Translations under genes and position numbers: made by a program
Shown here: in pieces, positions 45,420 through 56,532 of the stretch
How positions within the stretch are numbered: the first letter of the stretch is position 1
Layout: each line of letters begins with the position of its first letter
Notes under the pieces: model-generated
Databases searched by the model: none
Told to the model about the DNA's origin: nothing
The model's input: only the letters and a program-made list of their open reading frames with translations
Assembly (NCBI RefSeq): GCF_018294505.1
Contig: NC_057810.1
Coordinates: 203,006,113 to 203,070,112, forward strand
DNA length: 64,000 bases
Source: Triticum aestivum
Taxonomy: Eukaryota > Streptophyta > Magnoliopsida > Poales > Poaceae
Direction: 5' to 3'

Positions 45420-47206
45420 ATGGCAGAACCGACTGACACGCAGAGCCGCGATTGGAATTCCTTCCCCGATGTTCTCTTGGAGCCGATCTGTAGTCGTATG
45501 GACCTACTCAGCACCGTCCGTCTGGCCGCATGCTCGGTGTCTTTGTACCGTCTACTCGTCTGCAACCGGCCGGCTCTTTTCCAGACACCCTGCTTGGTGA
45601 TGCCCGATCCTCGCAGGTGGCCCAGGCACCGACTTGACGATCCTATGGAGGTTGCTGTGGTGCCCCTCGACATGCTACCACTACCCGTCCACCTGTCCTT
45701 CATGCATGGCCACTACTTGGCGGGCATGAAGGCCAACTGGATCATCCTCATCCACCACACCGGTAGTCCGTGGCGTCTCATGGATATCTACACCCAGCGA
45801 GAGATCACCCTTCCATCATTGGATACCGCCGACATCGAGCCTCGCGGCCCGCCGGACACTCATGCCTACTACGCACGAGACACGTCAAGCTTTTGGCTCG
45901 ACCTCTGTTTGTAGAAAGTTGTAATCTGCGAAGTGCCCACATCATCAGAAGACTACATGGATTACAAGCTCATTGCCTTGTTCAACATGGGATTAGTCTA
46001 TCTGGAATCCGGTCGCCATACATGGTTATGGATCATCATCAATCCTGTTGAGGCAACATTTCTGTTTGCTGCTATAGTGCATGATGGCACCGTTTACGCG
46101 GTCGACGCACAGATTGGCTGCCTATACTGGTGGAATCTATCGTCGTGTAATTGTTCTATCTCATCTCATCTTTACCTTATGAATAAGACTACCTATTCAT
46201 TTGTTACAAATTTAGAATGCATAGCATGTCTATAACCACATCATTGTTATGTGTTCCTCTCATTTACAATACATATTATGAGCATAACATCATGATTGCT
46301 ATATGTTACTCTCGTTTACAAGATTTTTATAACAACGCATGTTATTGCTTAGAGTTGATATGAGAACAGTAATAGTAAGTGCTATGGTAGAATATGAGTA
46401 GGTGCTGTCATAGCTGTCTTCCTCTCATTGTTACATGATGTCTGAACCATGACATGTTGCTAGAATATGAAAGCCATTGGCTTATTTTTTTAACTTGGGG
46501 TATGATTATGACCACGGCATTGCAATTCTCTGTCTATGATATGTGTCACTATTATAATAATCTTTAATTCCACACATACTCTGAACATGATTATTTATTT
46601 ATGTCCTTTTGGTCTCCAATTTGAATTGTTGCAGCAGACGCAAATGTGCTGGCCTTCATGATTCCAGGACCTGGAATCATACCAGCCGATGGGTGGTGGT
46701 TTATCGCTCGTTCAGCTAACGGCGGTGATTTGATGCTCATTCGCATGTACCAAATTGACCAAACCATTACATCAAACCACATGCAGTACAATGCGTGGGG
46801 TGTTCATGACATTGATGGCTATGGCTGCTTCGTGTTCGAGAAAGATTCCAGCTCCGTTGGGCCAGGCGTATTCAACTAGAGGCGGGTTTACAGCCTCGAC
46901 AACCACTCCTTGTTCCTCGGGCTCAATTATTCGATCATCCAACCATTCATCGATCATATCACCGGCGATGATTACTGTGCTATGCAACTTCCATTCGCGA
47001 GGGGGCGCTGTGTTTACACATCATACCATGGGTTTCATGAATCACCATATCCAGAGATTCGTCGACACAGCTTGTTGGCAGGTAATCTTCAGTGTGTGAA
47101 AGGCATCAAGCTTCCATGCGATGGATGGCTTTTGCAAATCCGACATGCGGCGATGTGGTTCATGCCAATAGCAAATATGCACAACTTGATTTGTGCTGAT
47201 ATCTAG
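45420..47206 (+). pseudogene. F-box/DUF295 gene relic 2 inside CACTA B
   Basis: The ATG at 45420 starts MAEPTDTQSRDWNSFPDVLL and the F-box LEPICSRMDLLSTVRLAACS. The frame runs to a TAG at 45912-45914, then continues without shift: KVVICEVPTSSEDYMDYKLI, FAAIVHDGTVYAVDAQIGC. An intron follows from about 46146, closing with TTGCAG at 46634. The last exon reads GYGCFVFEKDSSSVGPGVFN, a TAG at 46877-46879, then in the same frame RRVYSLDNHSLFLGLNYSII to a natural-looking end at 47206. Only two nonsense codons break it, so it is younger or less decayed than relic 1 and only distantly similar to it. The upstream region 45180-45420 is pyrimidine-rich, like a 5' UTR. Confidence 0.78.
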
Positions 47207-47209
47207 ACT

Positions 47210-47850
47210 GAGCCACGTATTCTACTGATGTAGCACGACCCTCTTTTGTTGGATATTATGTACTGTTGTTAGTTTGAAGCACTCCTCAGGTTTGAAGGAT
47301 AGATACCTTTCTGAGATCAAGTGCATCCTAACTCACCTGCGTAGGATGTACTGATAATGATGATGGAGATGTTGTGTAGAAGCCATATATATACATATAT
47401 ATCAGTTAGGCTTCAAGTGCGTACTTGTTAGTTAAACCTATGTATAAATTGTGACACTAAATACGACTAGCAAGTAGTACAGTAGCAGTACTAGTATACC
47501 TCGGTCAAATTATTCATCATGTCCACACATTGAATTGACGTGACAACATGCTGCGCGTGAGGTGACACAAGAATCCCGGCGGTGTGTTCGGGTATTCCGG
47601 ACTTCAGATTTGGAGTAGTACCACTTATCTGTCGAAATCTTTTTTTTTAACGGAGGCAAAAGATTTGCCTCATCCATTAAATAAAGAGGAGAATAGAGTT
47701 TAGAGTTTTTACAAGCGCCCTTGCAAAATGGCATGGCAATTACTCTCGTACAACTGTCGAAGAAGCGCGAGTTTTTACTCTATCGAAATCTTTCATCATT
47801 CACTTAAAACAGTCGATTGGTCATACATTGAGTACCATATAACTGGAATT
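47210..47850. other. Interval between F-box relic 2 and the NAC relic
   Basis: No gene. 47640-47725 holds a TTTTTTTTAACGGAGGCAAA block with the inverted repeat GAGGCAAA..TTTGCCTC and a downstream AATAAAGAGGAGAATAG, similar to 40603-40660. It may mark an unnamed short repeat family. Confidence 0.4.
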
Positions 47851-47855
47851 ACCGA

Positions 47856-48561
47856 TGCAAGTCGAAGAAGGATTGGCCGGTGCTGCCGGCTGGCATCAAG
47901 TTCGATCCCACGGATCAGGAGCTGATCGAGCACCTTGAGGCCAAAGTGAGTGTTGACAGTGCGAGATTTTAGTCTCTCATCGATTTGTTCATACCAACCA
48001 TCGACAGCGAGCACGACATATGCTACACCCAACCTGAGAAACTTCCAGGTAAGACACCGATCAACCGTCTACTTGCACAAACATATTATTTTGTTTATAG
48101 CTCTATTTTTCTTTTTAGACGCAGACCTGGTGAAACAATTACAATTTGACAGTTAATAAAAAGTGAAACAAGTGACTGCAACATGCCAAAGATGTTATGA
48201 AAATGCCAACTAGGTACACTAAAACCTGTATTCCACAATACTGCAGGTATCACACTGAGTGGCCTAAGGAAGCATTTCTTCCAACGCAATTCCAGGGCGT
48301 TCAAAAGGGGCACGTGGACGTGTCACAAGATACAGTCGGAGTGCGACACGCACACGATGTGGCACAAGACCGGCAATACCTTGCCTGTGATGGTCAACGG
48401 CCGGCAGACTGGCAGCAAAAAAGGTTCTGGTGCTGCACACCAACAAGAACTTCGACCAGCAGAGGACCAACTAGGTGTTGCACCAGTACCACATCGGGGA
48501 CCTGGAGCAAGAGAAGGAGCGGGAGCTGGTCCTCTGCAAGATTTTCTACCATACGAACACT
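47856..48561 (+). pseudogene. NAC-domain transcription factor relic inside CACTA B
   Basis: Exon 1 (47856-48048) reads [20 protein letters not shown] then IEHLEAKV, a stop at 47970-47972, and FIPTIDSEHDICYTQPEKLP, ending CCAG|GTAAG. Exon 2 starts after CTGCAG at 48247 in the matching phase: GITLSGLRKHFFQRNSRAFK, CHKIQSECDTHTMWHKTG, PVMVNGRQTGSKK. A six-A run at 48417-48422 carries a frameshift; the next frame gives VLVLHTNKNFDQQRTN, a TAG at 48472-48474, and VLHQYHIGDLEQEKERELVL. These are NAC subdomains A to E in order, of the [11 protein letters not shown] class (SOG1/NAC8-like by memory). It lacks the start and the C-terminal half. Confidence 0.82.
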
Positions 48562-48599
48562 AGGGCCAGGAGTAGTTTGGTATTGGTAGTTGTACTACC

Positions 48600-49660
48600 T
48601 TGTTGTCCGCACTAGGGCCATGAGTAACAATCTTTTGGTATGAACTTGCATTTGCTTCCAACCATCATGCCGAGGGTCGATGTGGATATAAAGCTGAATC
48701 ATTTGTTTCGAAACAAATTCTCAGGCACCTGATTTTTATTTGATGGGTAGCATAAGCACCCGTCGTTCGAATTCCCAGTTCTGCAGTTTTTTCGAAACAA
48801 GTGCATGCACTTATTATCACGATAAAAAAAAATATCTGTGCTGCGTCCGAGTTATCAGTATGTGCTTGCAGAATTCTCTCGTTATTGAGCACGTATATTG
48901 TTTTTTTCAGGTCGAGCAGTTTCAACTAGGTTGTAGACTCACCAGGGTTGGTTTTGTTTTTAAGAGGCCCAGCCCATGACGACAACGGGGCACAAAGATC
49001 AAGCAGGTATCTACTGGCCTCTGGCCTGCCAGCGTTAGTTATATTTTTTCTTAACAACATCCGCAGGCAGTTTTGTTACTGATCAAACACACAGCCCAGT
49101 TTCTATTTTCCTCTTGAAAACCACATGTCCTACATCCGTTTTCTAATCTCTACCTATAATTTTACTAGTTCTATACACATATCATTATATTGAAAACACA
49201 TAAAATTCCCTTTCATATTTACATCCTTATTTTTGTGTTTTTCCCACCCAGCGTGATTTTTACCACTGGTTTTCCCTTAAACCAACTCAATTGTCCCACG
49301 TCTTATTTGTTACAAAAACAAAATGATTTTTTGGCAAATCAATAAGTTCTTAAAAAATGTTTTATCATTTCGGGATTACAACAGTTTGGACTGCACCGAA
49401 ATATGCAAAATAAGGCTGAACTTTTTGACCGTGGTCCTGGGAAGAAAATGGGCTGTAATAAATTACTTAAGAATTAGCAAATGGGCTGCAAATTATAAAA
49501 AATAGCAAATGGGCTGCAAATTGTAAAAAATAGAAAATGGGCTTTTATGTTGTCTGCCACAGATTTGGAGGCTGACTTGTGGGCCTACTAAGTTCATGCG
49601 TACACAAGGTTTCTTAAAATAGAAACTTAGTCAACAATCGACTCTACCAGCGTCAGACCG
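48600..49660. other. Interval in CACTA B with no recognised gene
   Basis: AT-rich, no gene. A ~28-bp unit with AAATGGGCTGCAAATT and AAAAAATAG occurs about three times at 49470-49545. Confidence 0.45.
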
Positions 49661-51905
49661 TTAGATGTCAATCTAACGGCAATCGTGCTTCTTCAGTCTT
49701 TCATCTTCCTGCCCCAGCCGCCCAAACCAGCGCCGTTGGAACCGCCTGCTCCCGCCTCCGGTGGCCGGCAGTGCTGCCGGGCAGGCCTCACGGCCCCATC
49801 ATACTCGCATCCCTGGCCTGTCTATCCCTCTACTCACCCACACCTCCTGTTATTTTCCGGCGATGGCAGCCGAACCAGTCAACCCTCGTACTCTCCACCG
49901 CGTGGGCAGCCACTGCCGTGTCTTCGTCGGCTCCCTGTCATTCCCTTTGTAGGCCTCACCATCATCCACCGCCCTGGTGCTCTCGGCGCGGCGTGGTCAA
50001 CGATGTCCATCCAACGGCCGTAGTGCTTCTTCAACCTCTGGTCTTCTTGCCCCAGCCGCCCAAAGCAGTGCCGGTCGTGCCGCATGCTCCTGCCTCCAGT
50101 GGCCGGCTGTGCTGCCGCGGAGGCCTCACCATCCCCATACTACTCCCACCGCTGTCCAGGCCATCCCTCCACTCACCCACTCCCCCTGTTATTCTGTGGC
50201 GACGGCAGCCTCACACCGCAGCTGAACCAGTGAACCCTCGTACTCCTCTCCGCATGGGCATCCACTGCCGCGTCTTCCCCGGCTCCACGTTGTCCCCTTC
50301 CTAGGCCTCACCGTCGTCCACCGCCCTGGTGCTCTCGATGCAGCATGGTCAATGTGGTCAGCGACCGACTTCCATCGGAAGAGTACTGTACATGGAGAAG
50401 CTGACAGTGGGGTCCACGGCAGCCGCAAGGAAGTGCCTCCTTATTATGCGCAAAATAATTATTCCTCCACCTGACAGCAGGGACCCACCGGACGGGCCAC
50501 CAGTATTTCGCAGAAAAAACGTTTCCCCCCTGACTGCTGTGACCCACCGGATGGGCCACCGTATTTTGCGAAAAAAATGTTTGCCCCTGACTGCTGGGAC
50601 CCACCGGACAGACCACCGTATTTCGTGGAAAAAACGTTCCCCCCGCTGTCAGCTCGGACCCACCGGAAGTGCCTCCTTATTACGCACAGAAATATGACTA
50701 CTCCCCCTGCTAGCTGGGACCCACCATGGTGGGAGGCTGACTTGTGGGCCTACTAAGTTGACGGGGACAGAGGGCTTTGTCAACTTATTCAATATGAACG
50801 ATTCTAGCTCCATTGACTGTACGATGTCCATCCAACGGCCATCGTGCTTCTTCAATCTCTGCTCTTCCTTCTCCAGCCGCTCAAACAAGCGCTGGCGGGA
50901 CTGCCTGCTCCCTCCTCCCCGCGGCCGGCTGTACTACCGCGCAGGCCTCACCGCCCCATCGTACTCCCATCGCTGGCCTAGCCATCCCTCTACTCACCCA
51001 CATGGCCACACCTGCTGTTATTCTCCGACGAGGGCAGACGAACCAGAAACCCTCGTACAGTCGTACTCCCCTCCGCATGGGAAACAACTGCTGAGTCTTC
51101 CCTGCCTCCGTGTCGTTCCCTTCCTAGGCCTCGCCGTCGTCCACCGCCCTAGTGCTCTCGGTGCGGCGTGGTCAACGTGGTCAAGGAACGGCTTCCATCA
51201 GACGTGGATTGTACGTGGAGAGGCTGACAGCTGGGTCCACGGCCGCAGCAAGGAAGTGCCTCGTTATTACGCGCAAAATAATTATTCCTCCACCTGACAT
51301 CTGGGAGCCACCGGAAGGGCCTCTGTATTTCGCGAAAAAAACGTGCCCCCAGCTGACATGTCGGACCCACCAGCTATCTTCGCACGCAAGGAAGTGCCTC
51401 CTTATTACGCACAAAAAAATGAATACCCCCCTGCCAGCTGGAACCCAGCATAGTGGGAGGCTGACTTGTGGGCCTACCAAGTTGATAGGGACGGAGGGCT
51501 TTGTCAACTTAGTCAATATGAACGATTCTAGCTCCTGTTACCGTACGATGTTCATCCAACGGCGCTCCTTGCCGTCGTCCACCTCCGTGGTGCTCTCGGC
51601 GCGGCGTGGTCAACGTGATCAAGGAACGACTTCCATCGGACGTGGACTGTATGTGGAGAGGCTGACAGCTAGGTCCACGGCCGCTGCAAGGAAGTGCCTC
51701 CTTATTACGTGCAAAATAATGATTCCTCCACCTGACAGCAGGGACCCACCGGACGGGCCACCGTATTTCGTGAAAAAAACGATTCGCCCCCTGACTACTG
51801 GGACCCACCAGCTACATCTTCGCATGCAAGGAAGTGCGTCCGGGCAAAAAAACGATTCGCCCCCTGACTGCTGGGACCCACCAGCTACATCTTCGCATGC
51901 AAGGT
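49660..51905. repeat. Long imperfect tandem repeat of about 0.8 kb in the right part of CACTA B
   Basis: One module (CATCCAACGGCC then CAGCCGC and ATCCCTC.ACTCACCCAC) lies at about 49670-49960, 50007-50340 and 50820-51180. A second (GAGAAGCTGACAG, GCAAGGAAGTGCCTCCTTAT, GGGACCCACCGGACGGGCCA) lies at about 50380-50760, 51195-51480 and 51631-51900. The main step is about 813 bp. Plus-strand frames up to 251 codons here are repeat read-through; no family motif is seen. Confidence 0.75.
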
Positions 51906-51984
51906 AGTGCCTGAAAGTCGGGACCCACCTGGTCGAAACGTACTTAGCGTTGTCATTCTGGTCGCGAACATGTACGTACATACT

Positions 51985-52055
51985 GGTCGATGTAGAGGCG
52001 CGAACGTGTCGTAGATGTAGAGGCGTGCACGTGTCGTAGTAGAGGCGCGCACGTA
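51985..52055. repeat. ~23-bp tandem repeat (GTAGAGGCGCGCACGT)
   Basis: Three consecutive units of GATGTAGAGGCG(C/T)G(C/A)ACGTGTC in varying length. Confidence 0.75.
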
Positions 52056-52239
52056 GCATGTACACGTACGTACAATGGCGAGGGTGCAAGAAAGAAAATA
52101 CGGCCACATACGTACATATGGGCAGGGTCTCTAACGCCTATCGTGCATACGTACATGGCTGGGTCAGAAGGAGAAACAACGTCGCCGTCGTGTTCATGGG
52201 GAGCCAACCGGCTGGGTTGGAACGAAATGCGTGGTCGTG

Positions 52240-52610
52240 TTCATCGGGAGGGCTTGGACGGAACAGGCGATGGAAACGAGGCCTGGCGTACCGCACAATG
52301 GAGGAAACGTCCTTGTGTTCGACCGGCCACGTTCGAAACGGGGTCCTGTTGATCGGGAGGGGCCTGGCGTACCTCAAAACGAAGGAAACGGACCTCCTAC
52401 GGTCGAAACGGGGGTCCTGTTGATCGGGAGGGGTGTGGCGTACCGCAAAACAGACGAAACAGACTTGTGTTGGAGTGCTACGGTCGAACGGGGGTCCTGT
52501 TCATCGGGAGGGGTGTGGTGTACCGCAAAACGGACGAAACGGACTTGTGTTGGAGCGCTATGGTTGAAATGGGGGGGGGAGGGGTGTGGCGTACCGCAAA
52601 ACGGGACTCC
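52240..52610. repeat. 71-80-bp tandem array (GTCCTGTT.ATCGGGAGGGG)
   Basis: GTCCTGTT occurs at 52343, 52414 and 52494. GTGGCGTACCGCAAAAC recurs at about 52434, 52513 and 52585. Each unit also holds GACGAAAC..ACTTGTGTT. Confidence 0.85.
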
Positions 52611-52619
52611 ACGGGATAC

Positions 52620-52898
52620 TTTTCATCTCCACCGTTGACCTCCTCCAGCCTCCACGGGCTACCGTCAACCTCCTCCAGCCTCCACGGGCTCCTGTTCATC
52701 CAGCCTCCACTGCGCGCTACTCCACCGGCTACTGTTCAACCACCCCTCCACGGGCACCCCTCCATCGTCTACTGTTCATCCAGCCCTCCACACCATGGGG
52801 TCCTGTTCAACCACCCCTCCACGGCCACCCCTCCATCGTCTACTGTTCATCCTGCCCTCCGCACCACGGGTTCCTGTTCATCCAGAGGCAACACCACC
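52620..52898. repeat. Array of CTCCA/GTTCATCC units next to the assembly gap
   Basis: Units such as TCCTCCAGCCTCCACGGGCT (52647, 52672) and CACCCCTCCATCGTCTACTG with TTCATCC.GCCCTCC (52755, 52828) repeat with a longest period of about 73 bp. The array runs into the N gap, so its true length is unknown. Confidence 0.8.
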
Positions 52899-53148
52899 NN
52901 NNNNNNNNNNNNNNNNNNNNNNNNNNNNNNNNNNNNNNNNNNNNNNNNNNNNNNNNNNNNNNNNNNNNNNNNNNNNNNNNNNNNNNNNNNNNNNNNNNNN
53001 NNNNNNNNNNNNNNNNNNNNNNNNNNNNNNNNNNNNNNNNNNNNNNNNNNNNNNNNNNNNNNNNNNNNNNNNNNNNNNNNNNNNNNNNNNNNNNNNNNNN
53101 NNNNNNNNNNNNNNNNNNNNNNNNNNNNNNNNNNNNNNNNNNNNNNNN
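52899..53148. other. Assembly gap of 250 N
   Basis: Continuous N run inside the right subterminal repeats of CACTA B. Frames drawn through it are meaningless. Confidence 1.
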
Positions 53149-53300
53149 TAGTAGCGAAGGAATCGCTCCATCAGGTTCAGTTAACAGCCATCGATCGATC
53201 GCTCGGGTTCAGTAACGCGTAGCCTGCAGTGCAATCGCTCGGGTTCAGTTAGAGCCCAACGCCTCGCTCGGCTTCAGTTAGAGCCAACGCCTCGCACACA
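53149..53300. repeat. Repeats of CGCTCGGGTTCAGTTA
   Basis: GCTCGG(G/C)TTCAGTTA.AGCC-type units occur near 53200, 53237 and 53264, immediately right of the gap, as part of the right subterminal region. Confidence 0.75.
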
Positions 53301-53454
53301 CGCGCGTACGTACGGGAGAAACATGCATCGCTCCGCCCCCGACCTCCCACCGTGACCGGCAACTCCCCGAAATTTTCCTCCCCCTCGCTTCTACCACGGT
53401 TTTTTCCGTCATGGACGACCCAAAGAATGTCATGCAGCTGCGTCTCCGGCCCGC

Positions 53455-53628
53455 CCAGGACGAAAAGCCCATTTTCTGTCATGATTTTTTGTCATAGAAG
53501 TAGGAGCCCACCACATCTATGATGATACCGGCTTTTGTCACAATTATCGTCATAGAAGTGTCATATGTATGACAGGAAAAAAATTCGTTCGGTCCAAAAT
53601 GTCACGGATGTGTCTTTTTTTTGTAGTG
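53455..53628. repeat. Right terminal inverted repeat and subterminal region of CACTA B
   Basis: Ends TTTTTTTTGTAGTG at 53628, the inverse of CACTACAAAAAAAA. Internal words TCATAGAAGT, GTCATAGAAGTGTCAT and TGACAG match those of the left end. TAC follows. Confidence 0.92.
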
Positions 53629-54355
53629 TACGCAACATGCAACCACATATAATAGTGCCAAGTTAGAGCAAGCACCTATGATGGTGGAGTAGGGAGATGT
53701 GCTTATCATCTACACAGCTACGTTGACTGTTCAACCTTGTGTTGTCTTGCGAATCTTGTTGGGAGGATGGCGGAGTAGAATTTGTAGAGACCCCCTATTT
53801 GAGTTGCTCCGAAGGACCACCATCATCCACTGCCGGACTAATTTCCTTCAGCTGTAATGATTTTGCATTGTGAAGTCAAACATGATACTGACGAACACTA
53901 CTCGGATGAAAGGCAAACACATGATGCGAGGATGGAATATGTATGAAAAACAGGATGGTGTGACATATTCACACCTATGATGTGGTAACTAAGCAGAAGG
54001 CATTTCAACAAATTAGAAGCACTGCAAGCTAGACACCATATGAAAGATGCAACCAATATCACTCTGCCAAGTTCAAAATGTATGACGTTTCGACAAATTA
54101 GAAGCAGTACATGCTAGAAATCATATGCAAGACATAACCAATATCACAGTGGCGACCTAAAGGTGCCTTATCATAAGTGACTGATGCGGGATATGCCAGA
54201 ATAGTAGTCTGATGTAGAAACAGGAACACATGTCATATTCACAGGCATTATGTGTAAAATAAGCAGATGCAATTCAACAAAGTTAGAAGCAATACAAGCT
54301 AGACATCATACGCAACATGCAACCACATATAATAGTGCCAAGTTAGAGCAAGCAC

Positions 54356-54547
54356 CTGTGATGGTGGAGTAGGGGAGATGTGCTCATCATCTACATAGCT
54401 ATGTTGACTGTCTAGCCTTGCGTTGTCTTGCGAATCTTGTTCGGAGGATGACGGAGTAGAATCTGTAGAGAACCTCCATTTCAGTTGCTCGGAAGGACCA
54501 CCATCATCCAATGCCTTGCCAATTTCCTTCAGCTTTATTGATTTTGC
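54356..54547 (-). CDS. CACTA A duplicated exon, 64 codons
   Basis: Reads AKSIKLKEIGKALDDGGPSE, STDSTPSSSEQDSQDNARL and ends SPTPPSQ. No stop within the exon; the acceptor is less clear (CACAATG) than in other copies. Confidence 0.55.
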
Positions 54548-55124
54548 ATTGTGAGGTCATACCGACAAGAAAAAGGAATAGCATTTGCTCTTCAGAATTC
54601 ATTCATGCATGATACTGACGAACACTACTCTGATGAAAGGCAAAGTCATGATACGAGGATGGAATATGTACGAAAAAATGGACGGCTTGACATATTCACA
54701 CCTATGATGTGGTAACTAAGCGGAAGGCACTTCAACAAATTAGAAACACTGCAAGACACCATATGGAAGGTGCAATCAATATCACTCTGCCAAGTTAAAA
54801 CTGTCTTGTCATAGGTGGCGTTCATCAAACTAGAAGCAATACATGCTAGAAATCATATTCAAGACGCAAACCAATATCACACTGCCAACTTAAAGGTGTC
54901 CCATCATAAGTGACTGATGCAGGATACACAAGAAGAGTAGTTTCATGTAAGAACATGGTGTGATAGACAGATATAGTATGTACCAAAACCAGGAAAGCGT
55001 GTCATATTCACATGTATCATGTCTAAACTAAGCAGATGCAATTTACACTAATTAGGAGCAATACGATCTTGACACCATATGCAACATGCAACCATATATC
55101 ACACTGCTAAGTTAGAGCAAGCAC

Positions 55125-55274
55125 CTTGTATGGTGGAGTAGGGGAGCAGAGACTTGGACCTTGTAATGCACTATCAGTACAAGGATAATCGGTACAGAGG
55201 CTCCGTTTACGTTGCTGCAGAGGACCACCATCATCGACTTCCTTACTCTTTTCCTTCCTCTTTCTTGATTTTGC
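55125..55274 (-). CDS. CACTA A duplicated exon, 50 codons, basic start
   Basis: Reads AKSRKRKEKSKEVDDGGPLQ, QRKRSLCTDYPC and ends SPTPPYK at GTGCTTGC. The Lys/Arg-rich start could be a nuclear targeting signal; this is inference. Confidence 0.6.
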
Positions 55275-55852
55275 CTTGTCAAGTCAAACCCACAAGAAAA
55301 AGGAATAAAATTTGCTCTTCAGAACTCATTGATGCATGATACTGACGAGCACTACTTTCATGTAAGGCAGCCGCATGATAGAAGGATGGAATATGTATGA
55401 AAAACAGGATGGCATGACATATTGACATGTATGATGTATAAAGTGTAAACTAAGCACAAGGTGCTTGAACTTGTTAGAATCGATGCAAGCTAGAAACCAT
55501 ATGAAAGATGAAACCAATATCACTCTGCCAAATTAAAAGGGTGCCCTAACAAATGTATTTGACCAAATTAGAAGCAATACATGGCAACAGGCTAGAAAAA
55601 ATATGCAATATGCAACGAATAAAGGTGACTCATCGTAAGTGATTGATGCAGGATACAGAAGAGAGGTAGTTTCACTCAAGAACAAGGTTAACACATAGAT
55701 GTAGTGTGTACCAAAAATAGGAAGGCATGTCATATTCACAGGTATAATGTGTAAACTAAGCAGATGCAATTTACCCTAATTAGAAGCATTACAAGCTAGA
55801 CACCGTATGCAACATGCAACCACATATCACATTGTGAAGTTAGAGCAAGCAC

Positions 55853-56005
55853 CTGTGATGGTGGTGTAGGGGAAGTGCGGTCTTCAGGTATAGAGCTACG
55901 TTCAATATCTTCATTTAGGCTTGCTGTTTCTTGAGAATCATGTGGAGAGGATGAAATTGCATTCTTTATAAGAGTATTGCGTCTCATATTAACCCACGCG
56001 CGTGA
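55853..56005 (-). CDS. CACTA A duplicated exon, 51 codons
   Basis: Reads SRAWVNMRRNTLIKNAISSS, PHDSQETASLNEDIERSS and ends SPTPPSQ, with the same acceptor and donor wording and the same 153-bp length as the exon at 56380. Confidence 0.65.
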
Positions 56006-56379
56006 CTGTCTCATCATAAGCGATAGATGCAGGATACACAAGAATAGTAGTTTGATGTAAGAACATGGTGTGATAGGCAGATGTAGTATGTACCAAAAAC
56101 AGGAAGGCGTGTCATATTCAGATGTATAATGTGTAAGCTAAGGATATGCAATTTAACAAATTAGGAGCATTGATGAGGGATACACAAGAAAATTAGTTTG
56201 ATGTAAGAACATGGTTAATAGAAAGACATAGTATGTACCAAAAATAGGAAGGCATGTCATATTCACAGGTATAATGTGTTAACTAAGCAGATGCAATTTA
56301 CCCTAATTAGAAGCATTACAAGGTAGACACTGTATGCAACATTCAACCACATATCACACTGCCAAGTAAGAGCAAGCAC

Positions 56380-56532
56380 CTGCGATGGTGGTGTGGGGGA
56401 ATTGCGGTGATCAACTAGAGAGCTACGTTGACTATCTTCATTTAGCCTTGTTGTTTCTTGAGAATGATGTGGGGAGGATGACACTGCACTCTTTAAACGA
56501 GTAGGGCGTCTCATAGTAACCCACTCGGGTGA
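56380..56532 (-). CDS. CACTA A duplicated exon, 51 codons
   Basis: Reads SPEWVTMRRPTRLKSAVSSS, PHHSQETTRLNEDSQRSS and ends SPTPPSQ, from a GAGACAG acceptor to a GTGCTTGC donor. Exactly 153 bp, phase 0, no stop. About 60% identical by eye to the exon at 55853-56005. Ser/Pro/Glu-rich, probably disordered. Confidence 0.65.

Larger units (their letters stand above)
27943..53628 (-). mobile_element. Full-length CACTA transposon B (25,686 bp), Jorge-like, carrying host gene relics
   Basis: The left end is CACTACAAAAAAAAATACAC at 27943. The right end, read inverted from 53628, is CACTACAAAAAAAAGACACA. TAC flanks both sides (27940-27942 and 53629-53631). Removing B joins CTAGACATCATAC to GCAACATGCAACCACATA, exactly the wording of the paralogous unit at 54301-54330, so the whole block entered as one. 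Left part: subterminal repeats and minus-strand CACTA exons. Middle: two F-box/DUF295 and one NAC relic on the plus strand. Right part: several tandem arrays and a 250-N gap. No PF03004 or PF02992 transposase is recognisable, so it is probably non-autonomous. Confidence 0.9.

Noticed and set aside
41412..47206. Treating the F-box genes as native host genes between two unrelated transposons
   Set aside because: Both CACTA ends share one target duplication around the whole block, so the simplest reading is that they are inside element B; intact function is excluded by stops and a frameshift.
49685..51907. Long plus-strand frames (up to 251 codons)
   Set aside because: They run through the ~0.8-kb tandem repeat without conserved frame between units.
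52467..53222. Frames of 251 and 209 codons crossing the N run
   Set aside because: They exist only because N codons contain no stops.
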